This document shows, one piece after another, positions 55,020 through 63,943 of a DNA stretch of 64,000 nt. Every line of letters begins with the position of its first letter. Within the stretch, counting starts at the first letter, position 1. The stretch comes from CAINVV01 sp964506325 (GTDB lineage Bacteria > Bacteroidota > Bacteroidia > Bacteroidales > Prolixibacteraceae). Both the position numbers and the translations under genes were made by a program. Under the pieces are notes generated by a model. The model saw only the letters and a list, made by a program, of their open reading frames with translations, was not told the DNA's origin and ran no database searches. The stretch lies in contig CAZDLO010000001.1 of the NCBI GenBank assembly GCA_964506325.1, forward strand, positions 1 to 64,000, written 5' to 3'.

Positions 55020-55301
55020 ATGATGCTCTTTTTTATCTTAAATATCACCACATTTTTCGATACTCTTTTTATCCTGCTTCTTGTATACTACGGATTCAAG
55101 CTTTTCATGAGGTATTTTGGGCCAAGAATTGTTGAAAAAGCTGCAGATAAAGTATATCAGGATCTCAGGGCACAAGAGGAGGCCAGGAGAAGAACAGAAA
55201 GCTCTTCTTCAGGACAGGTATCTGTAGAACGCACCGAAAGGAAAGAGAAAAATTTCAAGCGGGGGGACGGTGAATATGTTGATTTCGAGGAGGTAAAATA
55301 G
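55020..55301 (+). CDS. DUF4834 small membrane protein
   Basis: A 93-residue protein with one membrane helix (~10-33, FDTLFILLLVYYGFKLF), then a charged cytosolic tail rich in Arg, Glu and Ser ending GDGEYVDFEEVK. The pattern is that of DUF4834, common upstream of housekeeping genes in Bacteroidota, function unknown. Confidence 0.75.
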   Translation: MMLFFILNITTFFDTLFILLLVYYGFKLFMRYFGPRIVEKAADKVYQDLRAQEEARRRTESSSSGQVSVERTERKEKNFKRGDGEYVDFEEVK

Positions 55302-55397
55302 ACCAAAAATCCTTTTTGTTATTACATTACCATTGATGCATTTTAATTTTCTTAATACATAATCAGGCAATATCCAGGTATTGCAACAATTACCAAA

Positions 55398-56951
55398 ATG
55401 AACCAGGAAGACCTATTTAAAAAGTTGATTGCCCATAGCAAAGAGTATGGCTATATTTTTCCTTCAAGTGAAATTTATGATGGATTAGGGGCTGTTTATG
55501 ATTATGGACAGAATGGTGTTGAATTAAAAAACAACATTAAAAAATACTGGTGGGATTCGATGATCCTGCTGAATGAAAATGTCGTAGGGATTGATTCAGC
55601 TATCTTCATGCATCCAACCATATGGAAAGCCTCCGGGCACGTTGATGCATTCAATGATCCTTTAATTGACAACAAGGATTCCAAGAAAAGATACCGTGCG
55701 GATGTTCTGATTGAAGAAGAGCTGGCTAAAATTGAGGCTAAAATCGATAAGGAAATAGAAAAGGCGCGTGGTCGTTTTGGAGACACCTTTGATGAGAAAA
55801 TTTTCAGGGAAACAAATGCAAGGGTTCTTGAAAACCAGCAAAAATGGGAGGCCTTGCATACCCGTTTTTCTAATGCTTTAAACAATTCAGATCTTGGAGA
55901 GTTGAAGCAGATCATTGAAGACAACGAAATTGTTTGCCCTGTTTCAGGAACAAGGAACTGGACAGATGTCCGCCAGTTCAATCTTATGTTCTCTACCGAA
56001 ATGGGATCTACTGCAGACGGTGCCTTGAAAATATACCTAAGGCCTGAGACGGCTCAGGGCATCTTTGTCAATTATCTCAATGTTCAGAAAACAGGACGAA
56101 TGAAGATTCCTTTTGGGATAGCTCAGATTGGAAAAGCTTTCCGGAATGAAATAGTTGCCCGTCAGTTTATTTTCCGGATGAGGGAATTCGAACAGATGGA
56201 GATGCAGTTTTTTGTCCGTCCCGGATCTGAGTTGAACTGGTTTGAAAAATGGAAGGAAACACGGATGAGATGGCACCAATCCTTCGGTTTCGGTGAATCC
56301 AATTATCGTTTTCATGTTCATGAAAAACTGGCTCATTATGCCAATGCCGCAGTAGATATCGAATATAAATTTCCATTTGGTTTCAAGGAAGTCGAAGGAA
56401 TTCATTCACGTACTGATTTCGACCTATCACAGCATCAGAAATATTCCGGGAAAAAAATCCAATACTTTGATCCTGAATTAAATGAATCCTATGTCCCGTT
56501 TGTTGTGGAAACTTCAATTGGTGTGGACAGGATGTTTTTACAGGTGATTTCAGCTTCCTACCACGAAGAGGAGATTGATGGAGGGGACGGTAAGAAAGAA
56601 ACGCGTGTTGTTTTGAGACTTCCGGCTCCACTGGCTCCTGTTAAACTGGCAATAATGCCTTTAATTAAAAAAGAGGGGCTTCCCGAGAAAGCCAGGAAGA
56701 TAATGGATGAATTAAAGTTTGAATTCAATTGCCAGTACGACGAAAAGGACTCTATAGGGAAACGATACCGGCGTCAGGATGCCATTGGAACTCCATTTTG
56801 CGTTACTGTAGACCACCAGACGATGGAGGACAATACTGTAACAATTCGTTACCGTGACTCCATGGAGCAGGAGCGCGTCGCAATCGACCAGGTTAAAGAT
56901 ATTATCAGCAAAAAGGTCAACCTGAAGACCTTGTTTGAAAAGCTTATGTAG
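55398..56951 (+). CDS. glyS: glycyl-tRNA synthetase (alpha2 type)
   Basis: A 517-residue class II synthetase, with motif 1 region GLGAVYDYGQNGVELKNNIK, motif 2 GKAFRNEIVARQFIFRMREF and motif 3 ETSIGVDRMFL, and a C-terminal anticodon-binding domain. It charges tRNA-Gly. It is the eukaryote/archaea-like single-chain dimeric form found in Bacteroidota, not the alpha2beta2 type. A strong bidirectional terminator follows. Confidence 0.95.
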   Translation: MNQEDLFKKLIAHSKEYGYIFPSSEIYDGLGAVYDYGQNGVELKNNIKKYWWDSMILLNENVVGIDSAIFMHPTIWKASGHVDAFNDPLIDNKDSKKRYRADVLIEEELAKIEAKIDKEIEKARGRFGDTFDEKIFRETNARVLENQQKWEALHTRFSNALNNSDLGELKQIIEDNEIVCPVSGTRNWTDVRQFNLMFSTEMGSTADGALKIYLRPETAQGIFVNYLNVQKTGRMKIPFGIAQIGKAFRNEIVARQFIFRMREFEQMEMQFFVRPGSELNWFEKWKETRMRWHQSFGFGESNYRFHVHEKLAHYANAAVDIEYKFPFGFKEVEGIHSRTDFDLSQHQKYSGKKIQYFDPELNESYVPFVVETSIGVDRMFLQVISASYHEEEIDGGDGKKETRVVLRLPAPLAPVKLAIMPLIKKEGLPEKARKIMDELKFEFNCQYDEKDSIGKRYRRQDAIGTPFCVTVDHQTMEDNTVTIRYRDSMEQERVAIDQVKDIISKKVNLKTLFEKLM

Positions 56952-56987
56952 CAAAAAAAAACCGGTTTAAAACCGGTTTTTTTTTGC
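56951..56987. terminator. bidirectional terminator after glyS
   Basis: A perfect 18-bp inverted repeat (GC, nine A, CCGGTTT, then AAACCGG, nine T, GC) has one central base and overlaps the end of glyS and of the convergent membrane-protein gene. T-runs lie on both strands. Confidence 0.9.
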
Positions 56988-57373
56988 TAGGGTTGATTTG
57001 ATCTTCCCTTCAGGTAATGACTGATCATAAACATGACCCCAACCATTATTAAGGGAATATTAATCAGTAATATTACGCTTATTCCGATCCAAACTGAACC
57101 TGTCCGGTGATAATTCATCAGGAATACAGGAACACTGGTGACGGAACCAAAGATGATGAAGAGTAATCCTCCCCACTTCTCTTTAACCCAGGCGAACCAC
57201 AGGATCAGCGCCAGTATATAACTGGGAATAAGATGAATCAGAAAGTCGCGCAACTGCATCCACAGCGGCATGCCGGGGGCAAAGGAATCAAGAGCGAACA
57301 TGCTGATAAACAAGATTGAAATGATACAGAGTATCCTTGGTGTCCAAAAAGACCAATATGCCAGATTTTTCAT
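56987..57373 (-). CDS. hypothetical membrane protein
   Basis: A 128-residue protein with four predicted helices (~10-30, 45-65, 68-88, 95-118), for example LCIISILFISMFALD and SVILLINIPLIMVGVMFMI. No conserved motif tied to a function was recognised. Similar small four-helix proteins of unknown role are common in Bacteroidota. Confidence 0.6.
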   Translation of the reverse strand: MKNLAYWSFWTPRILCIISILFISMFALDSFAPGMPLWMQLRDFLIHLIPSYILALILWFAWVKEKWGGLLFIIFGSVTSVPVFLMNYHRTGSVWIGISVILLINIPLIMVGVMFMISHYLKGRSNQP

Positions 57374-57471
57374 TTTAATGGTTTTAGGTAAAAAACTGAA
57401 AATTGGGAAATGGCTGTTGTAAGGGTTATCATTTTCAAACTTCCTGAAAAGTTATAATTTGCCTGGTAAAA

Positions 57472-58047
57472 TTATTTGCTGATTTCTTCTTCAAGAATTT
57501 TTACAACCTCTTCTGTGGCATTCAGACTCTCTTCTTCAGAACTGATTTTTTTGATGTATTTGATCACTTTGTCCTTTCCAACTATGAGCAGGACTCCAAT
57601 TCCATTGCAGTCTCCCAATCCTAAAGCTTTGGGCAGAACATGATTCTCATCCAGCATCACGATCGATCCAGCAAATTGTTTTTCCTTTTGTCTGGCCTTC
57701 ATCCTTATACCCGCGTTAGGAATCCAGGTGTCCTTGCAGTTGGCAATTCCCATACCCTGGTACTTATTCTGGTCAAATTTTTTTGCTTTAACTGCTTCTG
57801 AAAGTTTATCGTTGATATCCTTTACGTCAGGATCAGTATATTGTATAAGCAAGACCTTCTCCCCTACAAAAGGTATTTGTTTCGGGTCATTGTTGGCATC
57901 CGAGATCATCAGGGAGGTCATTGACATTGACTGGCCGTCAACTGCTTTTGTCTGGGCTTTTACTCCTGAAGGAAGGAAGTGAAACAAGCAAAGTATAAAA
58001 GCAAAGTGGGTAAAGTAGTTCAAACTTAAATTTTGATTTTTTCTCAT
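57472..58047 (-). CDS. YtfJ-like exported thioredoxin-fold protein
   Basis: A 191-residue exported protein. ATG 58047 is preferred over 58080 because it gives a proper signal peptide ending near VKAQT. The body resembles YtfJ: LLIQYTDPDVKDINDKLSEA, AKKFDQNKYQGMGIANCKDT and VLDENHVLPKALGL match the E. coli pattern, a thioredoxin-like fold without a CxxC active site. Two single Cys (NCKD, GDCN) are present. The role of YtfJ is unknown. Confidence 0.7.
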   Translation of the reverse strand: MRKNQNLSLNYFTHFAFILCLFHFLPSGVKAQTKAVDGQSMSMTSLMISDANNDPKQIPFVGEKVLLIQYTDPDVKDINDKLSEAVKAKKFDQNKYQGMGIANCKDTWIPNAGIRMKARQKEKQFAGSIVMLDENHVLPKALGLGDCNGIGVLLIVGKDKVIKYIKKISSEEESLNATEEVVKILEEEISK

Positions 58048-58213
58048 GTTTTTAGTTTTTTGTTGGTTAAAAGTGATCAAGAATTATAAAGTTTTACAGA
58101 AATCCAGCTTAGCATCCTTGCTTAAATCGATGTGCAGAAACATGATAACACTGAAAATGCAAAACGAATATAATGATTAAAATAGGAATGCAAACTGTAT
58201 GGAAATTATAAGC

Positions 58214-59101
58214 CTATTTTTTCCCTGTCATTTTTTCAAAGATATCTCTTTGTTCAATCAGTGCTTTCACTTTATCTTCTGGATTGGTGCGGCATTCGAG
58301 AAGCACCCAGCCATGGTATTTGTTTTTGACAAACAGGTTCATTAAATCCTGGTATGGATAAGTGGTATCGTTTAATTCCCTTACGTGGCAGATGTCTCCG
58401 AACCGGGCCTTTACCATGTCAAAATTCACCTCCAGACCACCTCCGTTAAGGTCCTGCGAATTGCAGTTCCAGCAAACGGTTGCATTAGGGTGGGTTGCAA
58501 CATCCATTATGGACTTGATATTGTATAGTTCCTGTGTCTCATTGCCATGCACCTCCAGCCGGAGTTGCTGTCCCAGGTTTGCCCCAAATACGGCAATTTC
58601 GTTCAGGGCTTTGCCAATTTGTTCGATGGTCTTTTCATGTGAAACTCCGGCCCTGAACTGGTTTGGCTTCACTTTTACTCCGGTACCACCGATTTCGTGG
58701 CTGAGAATCATGAACTTTTTGGTCTCTTCGATTGATTTGCTTAGTTGTTCCGGTTCAACATAGTCGTATTGCTGGTTGGTTCCCATACCCACAATTGCAA
58801 CCGGGCTGTCCTGAAATTTCTTTTTGACCAGGATCCGTTCTTCTTTTGTTAATAGGGGACTTACTTTATGTGCATGGTCCACACGTAGTTCCACTCCAAG
58901 GATTTTCGAGGCAGTCAGGTTTCTGATCAAAGTATCCTGGTCCCAGTCTTTTCCCCACAGGTAAGTTACAAAACCTAGTTTCATTTCCTCCTTTTTACTT
59001 TTGCCAAAGACAAGCTGACTTGTTGGCAGCATCATCACTCCAGTAGTCAAAGCAAGATTTTTTAAGAAATCCCTTCTGCCCGGTTCCAATTTTTTTTCCA
59101 T
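58214..59101 (-). CDS. Tat-exported TIM-barrel sugar isomerase/epimerase-like protein
   Basis: A 295-residue protein of the AP-endonuclease-2/xylose-isomerase-like TIM barrel family. It begins with a twin-arginine signal (GRRDFLKNLALTTG). Barrel segments include LGFVTYLWGKDWDQ, GVELRVDHAHKVSP, LRLEVHGNETQ and WNCNSQDLNGGGLEVNF, with acidic and His residues in metal-ligand positions (EVHGN, ECRTNPE). These proteins often act on keto-sugars or inositols; the substrate is unknown. Confidence 0.75.
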   Translation of the reverse strand: MEKKLEPGRRDFLKNLALTTGVMMLPTSQLVFGKSKKEEMKLGFVTYLWGKDWDQDTLIRNLTASKILGVELRVDHAHKVSPLLTKEERILVKKKFQDSPVAIVGMGTNQQYDYVEPEQLSKSIEETKKFMILSHEIGGTGVKVKPNQFRAGVSHEKTIEQIGKALNEIAVFGANLGQQLRLEVHGNETQELYNIKSIMDVATHPNATVCWNCNSQDLNGGGLEVNFDMVKARFGDICHVRELNDTTYPYQDLMNLFVKNKYHGWVLLECRTNPEDKVKALIEQRDIFEKMTGKK

Positions 59102-59406
59102 TTTTTAATATGAGTTTAATGTTTATATAGTTTTTCGAGGTAACACAACCCTATTGTTACAAATTTAGTCAATAAATAATCAGTTAAGAAAAATTAAAAT
59201 TTTAAAATGAAAAGTTAAATTTCTACACCATGCAGGATGCTTTTTTTTTGTAAAATACAGATATTCTGTTAAATACAAAATTGCATTCCCGGTTCATTTT
59301 TTTCTCCCCTCAATTTGGCTGTAACGCATTGAAAAATGTAGCGTCTTATGATTGAGTTCTGAAGTTTACAAAAACAAATTTTTACAAACAACAAAAAATT
59401 ATAATC
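59102..59406. other. AT-rich divergent intergenic region
   Basis: The gap between the Tat isomerase and a small exported protein gene. It is rich in A/T runs and holds the -7 element at 59160-59167 for the leftward gene. No clear promoter for the rightward gene and no open frame of note was found. Confidence 0.5.
59160..59167 (-). promoter_or_regulatory. -7 element for the TIM-barrel isomerase gene
   Basis: TAAATTTG on the minus strand matches TAnnTTTG, with a TTTC about 20-21 nt further upstream in place of TTTG. The leader would be about 52 nt. Confidence 0.4.
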
Positions 59407-59865
59407 ATGAAAACACTTATTTTAACAACCGTATTACTGATTACCTTAAGTTTTACTTTATCTGCCGGTAACATTGTCACAAAGGGAGAATCCAATTCAT
59501 CTTTCGGAAATTACACCATTGAACTGTTGGATGACCACATGGTGATCAATGACAAGGAACTGGATAAATATCTGATTACCTATGAAAAAACCGACATGAA
59601 AGTGGTGGTGGTAATGGATAAACAAAAAAAGTGCAAGAAGTATTATGTTCTGACCGATCAACTTCCGATCCAGTACGAATGCAATGGAACATCCTTCGGA
59701 ATCAAGAAGCTTGATAAAGCTGTCGCAGCAAAAGGATTAGACAATGTCTCCGGAAATCTGAACAAGCAGGAATTTTTTAACCAGAGGGTATTGATCAGCG
59801 GTGTAACTGACACAGTTGAACACCTTAACCTGATAGCCTCTTATTATCCTGGATTATTCAGCTAA
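59407..59865 (+). CDS. hypothetical small exported protein
   Basis: A 152-residue protein with a clear signal peptide (LILTTVLLITLSFTLSAG). The body is beta/alpha with several Lys and no recognised family. It has a paired Cys region (KKCKKYYVLTDQLPIQYEC), which could form a disulfide in the periplasm. It is a single gene followed by a terminator. Confidence 0.6.
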   Translation: MKTLILTTVLLITLSFTLSAGNIVTKGESNSSFGNYTIELLDDHMVINDKELDKYLITYEKTDMKVVVVMDKQKKCKKYYVLTDQLPIQYECNGTSFGIKKLDKAVAAKGLDNVSGNLNKQEFFNQRVLISGVTDTVEHLNLIASYYPGLFS

Positions 59866-59923
59866 CAGGTTTCCCGAAAATTTAGCGGGAAGCTGACTAT
59901 ATATTTCACTTCAATAGATTGAA

Positions 59924-59951
59924 AAGGAAGACATCACAAGATGTCTTCCTT
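59924..59951. terminator. bidirectional terminator between the small exported gene and ispD
   Basis: AAGGAAGACATC and GATGTCTTCCTT pair with a 4-nt ACAA loop; a T-run follows on the plus strand. It includes the ispD stop codon region. Confidence 0.75.
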
Positions 59952-60614
59952 TTTTTTCAGGAATGCTTTAGCTACCAGGAGGTCTCCCTGCCTGGTTATT
60001 TTTATATTTTCAGGATTTCCAGGCACCATAGTTACGTGAAACCCTTTTTTTTCAGCGACAGAAGCATCGTCTGTAAATGCCGGGGACCATTCCTGGGTGA
60101 ATGCGTCTGCAATTATGTGTTTTTGGAATACCTGCGGAGTCTGGACCGTAAAATACAAGGTACGGTCGACGGTTCGGGAATGTTCAGCCGAACCTTTCCT
60201 TAATGTCTCATCCATTGGAAGAACAGGAATTGCTGATCCTGTTTTAGCTGCCTGTTTAAAGCAATTATCAATCGTTGTTCTGGAAACCAGTGGTCTGACT
60301 CCATCATGCACTGCAACAAGATCTGTCTCCCCCATGGCATCCAGTCCATTTTTTACAGAATGAAAACGGGTTTCTCCTCCTTTAACAACTTGATGCGGAT
60401 GGTTGAAATTATGTTTTACACACAAGTCAGCCCAGTATTGTCTCTCGGTCTCAGGTAATACGACAATGATTTGGATTGAAGGCTCATAGCGTAAAAACGT
60501 GTCTATTGTCTGCATCAGGACAGGTAAATCTTCGAGCAGGAGAAATTGTTTTGGGATTTCGCTTCCCATTCGGGTTCCGCTACCCCCGGCCACAATGATG
60601 ACGGTTTTCTTCAT
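59934..60614 (-). CDS. ispD: 2-C-methyl-D-erythritol 4-phosphate cytidylyltransferase
   Basis: A 226-residue nucleotidyltransferase starting MKKTVIIVAGGSGTRMG with the IspD motifs MGSEIPKQF, VAVHDGVRPLVS and TDDASVAEKKG. It makes CDP-ME in the MEP pathway, as dxs in this window makes the first intermediate. ATG 60614 is preferred over 60656 because it starts at the Rossmann motif with a normal length. Confidence 0.95.
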   Translation of the reverse strand: MKKTVIIVAGGSGTRMGSEIPKQFLLLEDLPVLMQTIDTFLRYEPSIQIIVVLPETERQYWADLCVKHNFNHPHQVVKGGETRFHSVKNGLDAMGETDLVAVHDGVRPLVSRTTIDNCFKQAAKTGSAIPVLPMDETLRKGSAEHSRTVDRTLYFTVQTPQVFQKHIIADAFTQEWSPAFTDDASVAEKKGFHVTMVPGNPENIKITRQGDLLVAKAFLKKKEDIL

Positions 60615-60814
60615 GTGCGAAAAATTGGTTTTATTGTTTCCACCTGGTACATCCATGAAGTTAGTTTAATTTTGGTCAGCGATTGGAGCGTCATGGAGAT
60701 TTCCCTCCCCCCAGATTGCAATGTTAGATTGGAATTTCTTCAGAGGCCGTTTTTCCCGGTATAAATCCAATGCAAAAATAGTGTTACAAATCAACTTTAG
60801 TTCACTGTTTTAGT

Positions 60815-60822
60815 TATTTTTG
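60815..60822 (+). promoter_or_regulatory. possible -7 element for the DUF2461 gene
   Basis: TATTTTTG matches TAnnTTTG, ~25 nt before ATG 60847. No -33 TTTG at the expected distance. Confidence 0.3.
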
Positions 60823-60846
60823 AAAACAACATAATCTATAATTGGC

Positions 60847-61512
60847 ATGGTTGAAATTCTTCAATTTCTGAAAGAACTTGAGGTCAACAATCAGAGGGAC
60901 TGGTTGGATGCGAACAGGGACAGATACGAAAAAACGCGCAAGCAATTTTTAGCTTTAACAGCCTGGTTGATTGATGAAATCAGAGAATTTGATGCTGAAG
61001 TACCCAAGCTTCAGCCCAAGGACTGTATGTTCCGGATTTTTAGAGATGTACGTTTCTCCAATGACAAGCGACCGTATAAATCCAATTATGGAAGTTATAT
61101 TACCCGGGGAGGAAGGAAGGCTGGATTTGCCGGATATTACCTGCATTTGCAACCTGGCGGATGTTTTATTGCAGGAGGAAATTACATGCCATCACCTGAA
61201 TTTCTGCAGTCAATACGGCAGGAGATATATTACCACCCTGAAGAATACCTGGCATTGCTCTCAGAGGAACCAATGAAATCTACTTTTGACCTGCATTATT
61301 CGGATCCCCTTAAAACTGCACCCAAGGGTTATCCTAAAGATTGGGAGCATATTGACCTGATAAAAAACCGTTCATATGGATTCGGTCATAATTTAAGGGA
61401 TGAGGAAGTCCTGTCATTGAATTTCCGGGAAGAGTGCATAAAATACTTTAAAATCATTCATCCGCTGAACAGGTTTCTCAACCGTGCCATTGATGAGAAC
61501 AGGTCTGAATGA
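60847..61512 (+). CDS. DUF2461 family protein
   Basis: A 221-residue cytosolic protein of DUF2461, with NQRDWLDANRDRYE, FRDVRFSNDKRPYKSNYG, GFAGYYLHLQPGGCFIAGG and a C-terminal PKDWEHIDLIKNRSYG. The family is widespread and structurally conserved, of unknown function. The gene is monocistronic. Confidence 0.85.
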   Translation: MVEILQFLKELEVNNQRDWLDANRDRYEKTRKQFLALTAWLIDEIREFDAEVPKLQPKDCMFRIFRDVRFSNDKRPYKSNYGSYITRGGRKAGFAGYYLHLQPGGCFIAGGNYMPSPEFLQSIRQEIYYHPEEYLALLSEEPMKSTFDLHYSDPLKTAPKGYPKDWEHIDLIKNRSYGFGHNLRDEEVLSLNFREECIKYFKIIHPLNRFLNRAIDENRSE

Positions 61513-61612
61513 TTTTTTGTTTTTACATCCAGTAACTAAATATCGTCAAATATTATCTGTAACATATTGAAATACAGTATTATGTTAATAATGTATAATT
61601 GGAATATATTTT

Positions 61613-61620
61613 TATTTTTG
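61613..61620 (+). promoter_or_regulatory. -7 element for the DUF5020/NCS2 pair
   Basis: TATTTTTG matches TAnnTTTG. An ATG-type weak -33 (AATG ending 61593) lies 19 nt upstream. The leader to ATG 61655 would be about 28 nt. Confidence 0.4.
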
Positions 61621-61654
61621 TCTTAATTAATTACTCACCTTAATTTATTTATTC

Positions 61655-62344
61655 ATGAAAAAAGTTCTGTTGCTATTGATGATGTTGGTAAGCGGTATCG
61701 TGCTGAACGCACAAAACATTCAAACGCATTACGACATGGGAGAAGGCCGTGGTTACCTTACCACCACCGTAGAAATGTTCAAGCCGGACAAAACCGGCAA
61801 CACCTTTTTCTTTATCGATTTTGATTACGGCAGTGGAGACATCAAAAACAGTCCTTCCCTTGCGTATTTCGAAATTGCCCGTTGCTTCAAACTTGGAAAA
61901 TCTCCATTCAGCTGGCATGCTGAATACAATGGTGGATTTGGACAGTTTAAGGCAGGAACTTCAGCCGGAGCATACTCAATCAGCAACGCATGGTTAACCG
62001 GGTTAGATTATTCCTGGAATGCCGGTGATTTTTCCCGGGGATTTTCACTGAAAGCACTTTATAAAAACATTGCAAATACCGCTGATGATAAACCAAGCAG
62101 TTTCCAGTTAACCGGCGTGTGGTATGTGAATTTTGCCAAAGGGAAAATGTCCTTCACCGGTTTTGCCGATTTATGGAAAGAGAAATCTGCCAACGGCAGT
62201 ATGATATTCTTATCTGAACCCCAGTTGTGGTACAACGCATCGAAAAATTTCGCCCTGGGAACCGAGGTCGAGCTGAGTAGCAATTTTGGCGGAATGGACG
62301 GTTTCAAAATAATGCCGACTCTTGGCGCCAAATACACTTTCTAA
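61655..62344 (+). CDS. DUF5020 Tsx-like outer membrane channel
   Basis: A 229-residue exported protein with signal peptide (LLLLMMLVSGIVLNAQ). Segments HYDMGEGRGYLTTTVEMFKP and NTFFFIDFDYGSGD match the nucleoside-specific channel Tsx, and the C-terminus LGAKYTF is a beta-barrel end. It is followed 12 nt later by a purine permease gene. The two would form an outer plus inner membrane route for nucleosides or nucleobases. Confidence 0.75.
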   Translation: MKKVLLLLMMLVSGIVLNAQNIQTHYDMGEGRGYLTTTVEMFKPDKTGNTFFFIDFDYGSGDIKNSPSLAYFEIARCFKLGKSPFSWHAEYNGGFGQFKAGTSAGAYSISNAWLTGLDYSWNAGDFSRGFSLKALYKNIANTADDKPSSFQLTGVWYVNFAKGKMSFTGFADLWKEKSANGSMIFLSEPQLWYNASKNFALGTEVELSSNFGGMDGFKIMPTLGAKYTF

Positions 62345-62355
62345 ACTAACTACAC

Positions 62356-63732
62356 ATGGATTTTATTGCTAAATTCTTTAAACTGCAGGAAAACAAAACC
62401 ACAGTTCGCACAGAGATCATCGCAGGAATAACCACCTTCATGACGATGGCCTATATTCTTTTCCTTAATCCAAATATCCTTGCCTCTACAGGTATGGATA
62501 AGAATGCTGTCTTTTTTGCCACTGCTATTTCTGCAGGATTTGTTACTATCGCGATGGGTCTTGTAGCCAATTTCCCGATCGCTCTTGCACCCGGAATGGG
62601 TCTTAACGCCCTTTTCGCCACTGTTGCTCTTGCCGGTATCGGAATGCCCTGGCGTGTCGCACTGGGGGCGGTTTTTATTTCCGGTATCATCTTTATTATC
62701 CTGACGGTAACCAAAATTCGCCAGATACTGGTGGTAGCCGTCCCTAATTCAATTAAAAGAGCCATCACAGTGGGGATTGGACTTTTCATAACCATTATCG
62801 GGTTGAAACTGTCTGAAATCATGATAGTGGGAACGAGTCTTATCCCTCCAACTGTTGAGGCAGTTGGTAAATCCGGGGGAATGGCGACCCTGAAATTCTT
62901 CGAATGGAATATTGGTCTCGGCAGCTTCCAAAACCATGCCATGCTTTTGTGCCTTATAGGACTTGCCATTACCGCTGTACTGATGGCCAGAAAAATTAAA
63001 GGGTCACTGCTGATTGGCATTGTTTTAACCACACTCATCGGAATACCCATGGGTGTAACCATGGTACCTGAAAACTTTGCTTTTTTCTCCCTTCCTGACT
63101 TTAATAATCTTGCCGTTGGAGAACTGGACATCAAAGGTGCTCTGAACATGGGCATCTGGACCGTGGTATTCACTTTTACATTTGTCGAACTGTTCGATAC
63201 CTTTGGTACACTTGTAGGTACTGCCAACAAGGCAGGATTGATTGACAAGGATGGAAATTCGCCAAAAATCGGGAAAGCCATGTTAGTTGATGCTGTTGGT
63301 GTTTCATTTGGTGCTCTTATGGGTACTTCAACTGTAACTGCTTATGTGGAGAGTGCTGCAGGTATTGGTGAAGGAGGCCGGACAGGTCTTACTGCCATCA
63401 CAACAGGAGTACTGTTCCTGCTTGCTTTGCTTATTGCTCCGCTGGCAACCATGATCCCAAGTGCTGCAACAGCACCGGCATTGATAATAGTGGGAGTACT
63501 TATGGCCTCCTCTGTCCTTGATATCGATTTTAACGATTTTACTGAAGGTTTTCCTGCCTTTATGACTTTTGTACTTATGCCGTTCACTTATAGCATTGCC
63601 AACGGTATTGCAGGTGGTATCTTCTTCTATACCCTCCTGAAAGTTGCAACGGGAAAAGCTAAACAGGTGCATTGGATGATGTATCTGCTATTTGTCCTTG
63701 TAGTTGCCAGGTATGTTTTCCTGAGTGAGTAA
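62356..63732 (+). CDS. NCS2/AzgA-like purine permease
   Basis: A 458-residue permease with about 12-14 helices. It has the AzgA motifs ITTFMTMAYILFLNPNILA, FPIALAPGMGLNALFA and TSTVTAYVESAAGIGEGGRTG. Members carry adenine, guanine or hypoxanthine with protons. The adjacent Tsx-like gene strengthens a purine-uptake reading. A terminator follows at 63745-63778. Confidence 0.9.
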   Translation: MDFIAKFFKLQENKTTVRTEIIAGITTFMTMAYILFLNPNILASTGMDKNAVFFATAISAGFVTIAMGLVANFPIALAPGMGLNALFATVALAGIGMPWRVALGAVFISGIIFIILTVTKIRQILVVAVPNSIKRAITVGIGLFITIIGLKLSEIMIVGTSLIPPTVEAVGKSGGMATLKFFEWNIGLGSFQNHAMLLCLIGLAITAVLMARKIKGSLLIGIVLTTLIGIPMGVTMVPENFAFFSLPDFNNLAVGELDIKGALNMGIWTVVFTFTFVELFDTFGTLVGTANKAGLIDKDGNSPKIGKAMLVDAVGVSFGALMGTSTVTAYVESAAGIGEGGRTGLTAITTGVLFLLALLIAPLATMIPSAATAPALIIVGVLMASSVLDIDFNDFTEGFPAFMTFVLMPFTYSIANGIAGGIFFYTLLKVATGKAKQVHWMMYLLFVLVVARYVFLSE

Positions 63733-63744
63733 TAGGTTTTATGA

Positions 63745-63778
63745 AAAAATCCCTCACGATTACACGTGAGGGATTTTT
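63745..63778 (+). terminator. terminator after the NCS2 permease gene
   Basis: A 14-bp perfect stem (AAAAATCCCTCACG / CGTGAGGGATTTTT) with a 6-nt loop and a T-run. Confidence 0.85.
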
Positions 63779-63810
63779 CAAAAAAAAATGTATTTTTGCC
63801 AGACAAATCC

Positions 63811-63885
63811 GGGTTGTTAGCTCAGTTGGTTTAGAGCATTACCTTGACAGGGTAGGGGTCACTGGTTCGATTCCAGTACAACCCA
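63811..63885 (+). tRNA. tRNA-Val(GAC)
   Basis: A 75-nt cloverleaf. The acceptor stem GGGTTGT pairs with ACAACCC, and there is a D-arm GCTC/GAGC. The anticodon stem TTACC/GGTAG encloses the loop TTGACAG (anticodon GAC), and the T-arm ACTGG-TTCGATT-CCAGT follows. The CCA end is not encoded (ACCG follows). A terminator lies downstream at 63912-63943. Confidence 0.93.
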
Positions 63886-63911
63886 CCGGAAAAGATTAAT
63901 ATTGTAATATA

Positions 63912-63943
63912 AGCAGCAGGTCTATGATTTGCTGCTTTTTTTT
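63912..63943 (+). terminator. terminator after tRNA-Val
   Basis: AGCAGCA and TGCTGCT pair with an 11-nt loop, followed by a run of eight T (63936-63943). Confidence 0.8.

Noticed and set aside
57472..58047. Thiol-disulfide reductase
   Set aside because: Thioredoxin-like fold but no CxxC; matches YtfJ instead.
61513..61654. Purine riboswitch before the Tsx-like/NCS2 pair
   Set aside because: The leader is only about 30 nt from the predicted start, too short, and no conserved aptamer pairing was seen.
62451..63281. 276-codon minus-strand frame inside the NCS2 gene
   Set aside because: Shadow of a strongly coding permease gene; composition follows the other strand's codons and no domain is seen.
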